DNA from: Bacteroidota bacterium
GTDB lineage: Bacteria > Bacteroidota > Ignavibacteria > SZUA-365 > JAADGX01
Direction: 5' to 3'
Assembly: GCA_027021285.1 (NCBI GenBank)
Contig: JALUUP010000531.1
Span: forward strand, 1 to 5,105
Length of the DNA: 5,105 nucleotides
The notes below the pieces were generated by a model. That model was not told where the DNA came from, made no database searches, and worked only from the letters and a program-made list of their open reading frames with translations. Positions within the stretch are counted from its first letter, which is position 1. Every line of letters begins with the position of its first letter. A program made the translations under genes and the position numbers. Shown one piece after another: positions 1 through 5,105 of the stretch.

Positions 1-1065
1 GATCTCATTGGAGGTATCGCCGTCAACAGCGTCGGATACGGCAACAAGAGAGTCTTATCGGCCATTAGCGAGCAAATGGAAAGGTACATTCACCTTTCCA
101 ATCTCTTCGTGCAGGAGCCGCAGGTGAGATTGGCGGAGGCACTCGTGAGGCATAGTGGATACGACCGCGTCTTTTTCACCAACAGCGGCACCGAAGCCAT
201 CGAAGCTGCAATAAAACTCTGCCGCAAATGGGGAAGCTCCAGTGGAAAACATACCCTTGTAGGATTTTCCGGCAGTTTCCACGGACGAACGATGGGCTCG
301 CTATCGCTCATGGATCGCGAGAAGTATCGGAAGGGATACGAACCCTTTCTTCCGGACGTGCTGCATCTCCCGTTCAACGACGCGGCGGCTCTCCATTCAT
401 CAATAAACGGAGAAACCGTCTCGGTTTTTCTTGAGTTCCTCCAGGGCGAAGGCGGGATCAACAGCGCCAGCAGATCATTTATCGATGCGTTGTTCGACTT
501 GCGCGAGAAGTATTCCTTCCTCGTTGTAGCCGATGAGATACAGTCGGGGATCGGACGAACCGGCAAGTTCTTTGCGTTTGAGCATTGGGGGGTGAGCCCC
601 GATCTGGTCGTTACGGCCAAACCGATTGGCGGAGGAATGCCCTTGGGAGCGTTGCTGGGAAGGGAGGAGTTTTCAAGTGTCTTTGGTATCGGAGGTCACG
701 GAACGACCTTCGGCGGAAACCCGGTAGCTTGCGCGGCGGGTATTGCCGTTGTCGAAGAGATCATGAACGGAGGGCTGATGAAGCGAGCCCGCGAGAACGG
801 TGAATACTTCAAGCAGAAGTTGATGGAGATCAAGGATGCGCACCCCCGAAAAGTCCGTGACGTAAGGGGATTTGGTCTCATGCTGGGAATGGAAGTTGCG
901 GGAGACTGTCGGGAGATAACGAAATCATGCCTGGAGAAAGGACTTCTGATCACGTGTACTCGTGACACCGTCCTCCGGATTGTCCCTCCTCTCGTTATCG
1001 GGCGTGAAGAAATCAACAGGGCGACGGCGATTTTGGAAGAAGTCATCCAAGGTCATGGTTCGTAG
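1..1065 (+). CDS. argD: Class III PLP aminotransferase, acetylornithine type (5'-truncated)
   Basis: Likely N-acetylornithine aminotransferase, a cytosolic PLP enzyme that interconverts N-acetylglutamate semialdehyde plus glutamate and N-acetylornithine plus 2-oxoglutarate in arginine synthesis. The frame is open from base 1 and the first codons already read as the conserved DLIGGIAVNSVGYG segment, so the true start lies left of the window; an internal ATG at 76 is not the start. The 354 residues present suggest some 35-50 are missing compared with the usual ~400. Visible landmarks, numbered from base 1: NSGTEA (61-66, phosphate binding), SFHGRT (92-97), the QGEGG loop (148-152), DEIQSGIGRTG (178-188), the Schiff-base lysine K207 in AKPIGGGMPLGA, HGTTFGGNP (233-241) and VLRIVPPLVI near the end. 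The glutamate before the QGEGG loop is kept, but the usual EP(V/I)QGEGG reads EFLQGEGG. The family assignment is firm. The substrate is less so, because LysJ-like, succinylornithine and GABA enzymes share these motifs; the C-terminal wording favours ArgD. Confidence 0.85.
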   Translation, partial: DLIGGIAVNSVGYGNKRVLSAISEQMERYIHLSNLFVQEPQVRLAEALVRHSGYDRVFFTNSGTEAIEAAIKLCRKWGSSSGKHTLVGFSGSFHGRTMGSLSLMDREKYRKGYEPFLPDVLHLPFNDAAALHSSINGETVSVFLEFLQGEGGINSASRSFIDALFDLREKYSFLVVADEIQSGIGRTGKFFAFEHWGVSPDLVVTAKPIGGGMPLGALLGREEFSSVFGIGGHGTTFGGNPVACAAGIAVVEEIMNGGLMKRARENGEYFKQKLMEIKDAHPRKVRDVRGFGLMLGMEVAGDCREITKSCLEKGLLITCTRDTVLRIVPPLVIGREEINRATAILEEVIQGHGS

Positions 1066-1136
1066 TCTATGAAAGTTGACCCTGACCATGTATTTTGATT
1101 AGCCAAGATAATCGCAGTTCGCAAAATGAGATTTAT

Positions 1137-1143
1137 GGAAGGA
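1137..1143 (+). promoter_or_regulatory. Ribosome binding site for nadB
   Basis: The purine-rich GGAAGGA is a good match to the anti-Shine-Dalgarno complement and leaves 10 bases before the GTG at 1154. It supports that GTG as the nadB start. Reading the nadB frame leftwards from 1154 meets a TGA at 1127-1129 with no ATG in between, and there is no suitable ATG soon downstream before the FAD-binding motif begins. Confidence 0.5.
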
Positions 1144-1153
1144 TGGCAGAGCG

Positions 1154-2758
1154 GTGTTTCGTTCAACAGATGTACTGGTAATCGGTAGCGGCATAGCCGG
1201 ATTATTCTATTCGATCAACGTCGCGGATACACTGCGCGTCACGATCGTCACAAAAAAGCAGGCTGCCGACTCAAACACGAATTACGCACAGGGCGGGATA
1301 GCCGCCGTCTTTGATCCCGAAGACTCTTTCGAAGATCACATACGAGACACCTTGGAGGCGGGAGCGGGGTTGTGTCACGGCGACATTGTGGAACTCGTCG
1401 TGCGGGAAGGGCCGGAGCTTGTTCAAGACCTCATGCGGCTTGGGGTTGCATTCACGCGGGAAAAAAACAGGCTCGACCTGGGACGTGAAGGCGGGCATTC
1501 TCATAATCGAATCGTACACGCGAAAGACCTGACCGGTTGGGAAATTGAACACGCCCTTTTGCAGAAATGCCGGGAGCATCCGAACATCGAGATGCTGGAG
1601 AACCACTTCGCCATCGATCTTATCACCGAGCACAACCTGAAGGAAAAGACCAGGCGCAACAACCGGATCCATTGCTGGGGCGCTCATGTTCTCGACCGTT
1701 GCTCCGGAGATGTCGTGACCTTCCTGGCGAAAACAACCGTGCTGTGTACGGGAGGCGCGGGCCGCGTGTACCTGCACACAACGAATCCGCCCATTGCCAC
1801 CGGCGATGGGATCGCCATGGCGTACCGGGCGGGAGCGCGTGTCGGGAATCTCGAGTTCATTCAATTTCACCCCACGACTCTTTGCCACCCGGCAGCAGAT
1901 TCATTCCTTATTAGCGAAGCTGTTCGCGGATTCGGTGGATACCTCCGGACGCGATCCGGTGAGCGCTTCATGCAGAAGTACGATGAACGCGGGGAATTGG
2001 CGCCGCGAGACATTGTTGCGCGCGCAATCGACGCGGAGTTGAAAAAATCAGGAGAGGAATGCGTGTACCTCGACCTCCGGCACCTCGATCCGGAAGAAGT
2101 CAAATCCCGGTTCCCGCACATTTACCGGCGGTGCCTGGAATTCAAGATCGACATTACGAAGGAATACATTCCCGTGGTTCCCGCCGCGCACTATATTTGT
2201 GGAGGTGTCGTTACGGACGAATGGGCGCGCACATCCATTCAGCACTTGTTCGCGTGTGGAGAGGTTGCGAACACGGGGCTTCACGGTGCCAACCGACTTG
2301 CCAGTAACTCGTTGCTGGAAGCGCTGGTCTTTGCCGACAGGGCGGCGAAAACAACGATGGCCGAACATGTGGAAGCCCCTGATCACAACATGATCGAGGA
2401 ATGGGATGATACGGGGACTTATAACACCGACGAATGGGTGCTTATTTCACACAACCGCAGGGAAGTCGCGACGATTATGTGGGATTACGTCGGCATCGTG
2501 CGATCGACGCTGCGCCTCCAGAGGGCACAGCGACGCATCGATCTTATCTGGAAAGAGTGCGAGGATTTTTACAAAAGGACGAAAGTCAACTCCGATCTTA
2601 TCGAACTGAGAAACATTGTAACCGTGGCCAGCCTTATCGTGCGTTGCGCCCTGAGTCGCAAAGAGAGCAGGGGATTGCATTACACCACCGATTACCCGGA
2701 ACCGGACTCCTCGAACCCTCCGTCCGATACAATTTTTGAACAAGTGCCCGTTTTTTAG
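1154..2758 (+). CDS. nadB: L-aspartate oxidase NadB
   Basis: FAD-dependent cytosolic enzyme oxidising L-aspartate to iminoaspartate, using oxygen or fumarate as acceptor; quinolinate synthase NadA then condenses the product with dihydroxyacetone phosphate in de novo NAD synthesis. Complete at 534 residues (E. coli NadB is 540) and clearly alignable to it from memory along its whole length. Domains: N-terminal Rossmann FAD site DVLVIGSGIAGL (6-17), TNYAQGGIAAVF (42-53), REGGHSHNR (111-119), second FAD segment GGAGRVYLHTTNP (200-212), capping domain about 240-345, FAD segment LHGANRLASNSLLEA (376-390), and a C-terminal helical domain (about 430-510) containing MWDYVGIVR and SRKESRGLHYT. Active-site residues match E. 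coli H244, R290, H351 and R386 as H239, R285, H346 and R381, with a constant offset of five. The proton-relay pair of the flavoprotein family (E255, R258) is also kept. This argues for aspartate oxidase over SdhA/FrdA. The start is GTG, chosen because the frame closes at a TGA just upstream and a Shine-Dalgarno sequence precedes it. NadA and NadC are not in the window. One oddity is F260 in RGFGGYL, where E. coli has glutamate. Confidence 0.97.
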   Translation: MFRSTDVLVIGSGIAGLFYSINVADTLRVTIVTKKQAADSNTNYAQGGIAAVFDPEDSFEDHIRDTLEAGAGLCHGDIVELVVREGPELVQDLMRLGVAFTREKNRLDLGREGGHSHNRIVHAKDLTGWEIEHALLQKCREHPNIEMLENHFAIDLITEHNLKEKTRRNNRIHCWGAHVLDRCSGDVVTFLAKTTVLCTGGAGRVYLHTTNPPIATGDGIAMAYRAGARVGNLEFIQFHPTTLCHPAADSFLISEAVRGFGGYLRTRSGERFMQKYDERGELAPRDIVARAIDAELKKSGEECVYLDLRHLDPEEVKSRFPHIYRRCLEFKIDITKEYIPVVPAAHYICGGVVTDEWARTSIQHLFACGEVANTGLHGANRLASNSLLEALVFADRAAKTTMAEHVEAPDHNMIEEWDDTGTYNTDEWVLISHNRREVATIMWDYVGIVRSTLRLQRAQRRIDLIWKECEDFYKRTKVNSDLIELRNIVTVASLIVRCALSRKESRGLHYTTDYPEPDSSNPPSDTIFEQVPVF

Positions 2759-2780
2759 CCAGTACCCGAATATATCCTGT

Positions 2781-2798
2781 TTTCGTGTTCGCACGGGA
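2781..2798 (+). terminator. Possible weak hairpin terminator after nadB
   Basis: An inverted repeat of seven base pairs (2781-2787 with 2792-2798, two of them G-T wobbles) encloses a four-base TTCG loop, 22 bases after the nadB stop. The core CGTG/CACG is perfect. The bases after it (TTGTACTTTA) are only moderately T-rich, so this is not a classical intrinsic terminator. It could equally be a leader hairpin of the receptor transcript or a chance structure. Confidence 0.25.
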
Positions 2799-2874
2799 TT
2801 GTACTTTATCGGTGATGGAAATTCGCGAACGTGAAAAGGGAAATATTACGCCTGGAGAGCGGTCAATACGTGTC

Positions 2875-5105
2875 ATGTATTTGCTGCTCTTCTTTATATT
2901 TGCCTTGTTACGCTCCGGCCTCGCGCAGGATATGCGGTCGATCAAGGGCGTCGTTCTTGACGAACAGGGCGAACCACTTGCCGGAGCCAACATCGTGCTC
3001 CTCCAAACGAGGTTAGGCGCCATAGCAAGTGAAGACGGATCGTTCATTATCCGTTCTGTTCCCAAGGGCAGCTATACGCTGCGCGTTTCCATGGTCGGCT
3101 ACGAAAGCAAGGAAATCCGCGATGTCATCCCGGGAAAAATGCAGGAGCTGCGGATCGTACTTCGTGAAGTGGCAATCGAAACCGGAACGGTCGAAGTGAA
3201 ATCCCGCAGAACGACACGTGCGCAAAGTGACACGCGCACAAGTGTGCAGGCTTTAAAACCCCGGGAAGTGAAGAATCTCCCCGGCGCCGCCGAGGACGTA
3301 TTGCGGTCGTTACAAGCTCTTCCCGGCGTCCTTTCGCCCAACGATTTCAGTTCGCAACTCATCGTGCGTGGTTCCGGTCCAGATCAGAATCTCATCCTCA
3401 TGGACGAAGTTGAAATCTTCAACCCGTACCGGTTGTACGGAGTGGTCAGCATGTTCAACCCGGAAACGGTTTCCGAAATCAGTCTTATTACCGGCGGATT
3501 CCCGGCCAAGTACGGTGACCGCTTGTCGGCAGTGCTGGACGTGAAAAACAGGGAAGGCGCCGCGGATGCCGGGTTTCATGCAAACCTGAACACCAGCCTG
3601 ACCAATGCCAACCTGGTGCTGGAGGGGAGAACCGGAATCGGTGACCAGGGCGCGTGGTTGTTTTCCAGCCGGAGAACGTATTATGATCTCATCGTCGGCC
3701 CGATCGTGAAAAATCTGAAGCTGGTCGATGGGGACGTTTCGTTTCCAAATTTCACCGATGTCCAGACACGCCTTTCCTTTGGTCCGTTCAAAGGTCACAA
3801 GATTTTCGTCAACGCCGTGGCAAGCCGCGACGGGGTTGATATCGTTTCGGGCAGCGGACGATCCAACCCGGACAGCGTTACCGTTTACAACACGACGTAC
3901 AACTACACGTCGAGCGTTACGTGGAACTGGGTGCCCTCGACCTCTCAACTGAACAACGTCACACTTTCCTGGTACCGCAACGACGGGAGAACCGTATTCG
4001 AAGGATGGCTCCTCGACCCGGCCCTGAACAGGGAAGAATTCAAGGACATTCAAAACGACAGCCTCAAAGCTCTTGTCAAGCTCTTCAACCTGAACTTCTA
4101 TTCGGATTTTTCCATTCAGAAATTCAGTCTGAAGGACAATTACAGCCTCTCGCACAAATGGGGTCTTCTTGAAGCGGGTTTCGGTACGGAATGGATAACC
4201 GGCGATTTGTTCTTTCAACTCGATATCGACGACGAGCTTAAAAACGTGATCCAGAACAACCCGCGTCATTCGGCAATCGTGGACCAAACAAAACAAGTGC
4301 AGAACTACGCCAAGATGTACACGTACATTCAGAACCGCTTCGCATTGAGTGATCGTCTGCATGTGCTCCCGGGCGTGAGGCTCGATTACTACGGCCTTAT
4401 CGATCGGATCGTTTTTTCACCGCGGTTGCAACTCTCCTATGCGTTGGATCCGCTTACAACAGTCAGGAGCTCGTGGGGGGTGTATTACCAGTCCCCGGGG
4501 TATGAAAAACTGGTGGATCAAAGGCAATTCTTTGACTTTAGCGGGAATAACTTGAATCGTTTGCAACCGGAAAAAGCGATCCATTACGTTCTCGGAATTG
4601 ATCGATGGCTCGATGGGAAATGGTTGCTGAAAGTGGAAGGATACTACAAGGGCTTTTCCGACCTTATCGTGCAGCAAAAGTACACGACGCGCGCATGGGA
4701 ATCCTCGCTGACCGGTAGCGGTGATCCACACAATCCATCCTCGTGGACAGCGCCTTATTCCGTCCAGCGCGATTCGTTGACAGCTGTTCCGGTCAACGGG
4801 TCGTGGGGTGAAGCCTACGGAGTGGAATTCAGTCTGGAAATGCGCAACAAGAGCGGCTCCGATCGTTTGTCCGGTTGGATAACGTATGCGCTCGCCTGGG
4901 CCCAGCGATACCGCGACGGAGCAGTCATCCCGTTCAATTATGACCAGCGTCACACCATCAACATTGTCATGAATTATAACGTGAATGATTGGTTTACGCT
5001 GGGAGCGTACTGGCGTTTCGGCACGAATTTTCCGTACACGGAACCTGTAGGTGTACGACCTCGAATCGTGCGGCAAGACGGCAAGCCGATCATCGCGACG
5101 GATTT
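2875..5105 (+). CDS. TonB-dependent receptor with N-terminal carboxypeptidase-regulatory-like domain (3'-truncated)
   Basis: Outer-membrane active transporter, expected to import a ligand using the inner-membrane TonB-ExbB-ExbD complex. The frame is open to the right edge, giving 743 complete codons and no stop. From ATG 2875: signal peptide about 1-17 with hydrophobic core YLLLFFIFALL and likely cleavage GLA|QD; a carboxypeptidase-regulatory-like beta-sandwich about 23-100 (IKGVVLDEQGEPLAGANIVL, then EDGSFIIRSVPKGSYTLRVS and MVGYES); a linker 103-122 that may hold the TonB box (TVEVKS is a candidate only); a plug about 123-224 with LPGAAEDVLRSLQALPGV, IVRGSGPDQNLILMDEVEIF and TGGFPAKYGDRLSAVLDV; then beta-barrel strands rich in alternating aromatic residues from about 229 on. 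FNYDQRHT (687-694) and FGTNFPYT (715-722) resemble motifs near the end of such barrels, so perhaps 80-150 residues are missing. The start is uncertain: an in-frame ATG at 2815 would add 20 charged residues ahead of the hydrophobic core. GGAGAG at 2854-2859 lies 15 bases before ATG 2875, longer than ideal. No SusD-like partner is visible and the ligand cannot be told from the sequence. Plug wording suggests the Ignavibacteria/Chlorobi-type receptors. Confidence 0.9.
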   Translation, partial: MYLLLFFIFALLRSGLAQDMRSIKGVVLDEQGEPLAGANIVLLQTRLGAIASEDGSFIIRSVPKGSYTLRVSMVGYESKEIRDVIPGKMQELRIVLREVAIETGTVEVKSRRTTRAQSDTRTSVQALKPREVKNLPGAAEDVLRSLQALPGVLSPNDFSSQLIVRGSGPDQNLILMDEVEIFNPYRLYGVVSMFNPETVSEISLITGGFPAKYGDRLSAVLDVKNREGAADAGFHANLNTSLTNANLVLEGRTGIGDQGAWLFSSRRTYYDLIVGPIVKNLKLVDGDVSFPNFTDVQTRLSFGPFKGHKIFVNAVASRDGVDIVSGSGRSNPDSVTVYNTTYNYTSSVTWNWVPSTSQLNNVTLSWYRNDGRTVFEGWLLDPALNREEFKDIQNDSLKALVKLFNLNFYSDFSIQKFSLKDNYSLSHKWGLLEAGFGTEWITGDLFFQLDIDDELKNVIQNNPRHSAIVDQTKQVQNYAKMYTYIQNRFALSDRLHVLPGVRLDYYGLIDRIVFSPRLQLSYALDPLTTVRSSWGVYYQSPGYEKLVDQRQFFDFSGNNLNRLQPEKAIHYVLGIDRWLDGKWLLKVEGYYKGFSDLIVQQKYTTRAWESSLTGSGDPHNPSSWTAPYSVQRDSLTAVPVNGSWGEAYGVEFSLEMRNKSGSDRLSGWITYALAWAQRYRDGAVIPFNYDQRHTINIVMNYNVNDWFTLGAYWRFGTNFPYTEPVGVRPRIVRQDGKPIIATD

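Noticed and set aside
90..620. 176-codon open frame on the minus strand
   Set aside because: Antisense to the aminotransferase across its cofactor-binding motifs; a shadow frame.
1054..1090. CATGGT/ACCATG inverted repeat at the end of the aminotransferase gene
   Set aside because: Only six pairs with a loop of about 25 bases and no T-run after it, so it is not supportable as a terminator.
1076..1112. Possible promoter upstream of nadB (TTGACC at 1076 and GATAAT at 1107)
   Set aside because: The spacing between the boxes is 25 bases, too long for a sigma-70 type promoter. TATTTTG at 1091 resembles the Bacteroidota -7 box but has no properly spaced -33 element.
1271..1888. 205-codon open frame on the minus strand
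   Set aside because: Antisense to the most conserved part of nadB, and its translation resembles no family I know.
1117..2793. GTTCGCA present in both intergenic spacers (1117-1123 and 2787-2793)
   Set aside because: A seven-base match with different flanks is expected by chance at this length; the second copy also lies within the hairpin.
2822..2829. Perfect 8-base palindrome TTCGCGAA before the receptor gene
   Set aside because: Too short to claim as an operator; no second copy or flanking symmetry was seen.
2831..3016. GTG-started 61-codon plus-strand frame (cysteine-rich translation)
   Set aside because: It overlaps the receptor start in another frame. The receptor frame alone gives a signal peptide and the regulatory-like domain, so the cysteine run is an out-of-frame reading.
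3310..4362. 350-codon open frame on the minus strand
   Set aside because: It lies wholly antisense to the receptor, whose plus-strand reading has clear plug and barrel motifs. The minus-strand translation shows no recognisable domain and is explained by codon bias of the real gene.
4417..5076. 219-codon open frame on the minus strand
   Set aside because: Antisense to the receptor barrel, with no recognisable motif; a shadow frame.

Overview
The window looks like an ordinary stretch of bacterial chromosome. It holds three plus-strand genes in a row: the 3' part of an acetylornithine-type aminotransferase gene (argD-like), a complete nadB (L-aspartate oxidase), and the 5' part of a large outer-membrane TonB-dependent receptor. 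The receptor has an N-terminal carboxypeptidase-regulatory-like domain fused ahead of its plug, and its plug wording is of the kind seen in the Bacteroidota/Chlorobiota/Ignavibacteria assemblage. Together with a balanced-to-slightly-high GC content (about 50-55% by eye), this suggests a Gram-negative FCB-group bacterium, plausibly in or near Ignavibacteria. That placement is inference from three genes, not a phylogeny.

Layout. Positions 1-1065 are the aminotransferase, cut by the left edge. Positions 1066-1153 are an 88-bp spacer carrying a good Shine-Dalgarno sequence for nadB but no convincing promoter or terminator. Positions 1154-2758 are nadB, read from a GTG. Positions 2759-2874 are a 116-bp spacer with a small hairpin closed on a TTCG loop, possibly a weak terminator, and an alternative in-frame start for the next gene. 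From 2875 the receptor runs off the right edge without a stop. All substantial minus-strand open frames lie antisense to these genes and are treated as shadows.

Function. The aminotransferase belongs to arginine (or related ornithine/lysine) biosynthesis. NadB makes iminoaspartate, the first step of de novo NAD synthesis; its partner NadA is not in view. The receptor would import an unidentified ligand across the outer membrane using TonB energy. Nothing in the sequence ties the three into one pathway. The first two may share a transcript (same strand, short gap); the receptor is more likely a separate unit. No RNA genes, mobile elements, CRISPR arrays or long repeats were seen, and I found no convincing undescribed system. 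The findings below are modest points for checking.
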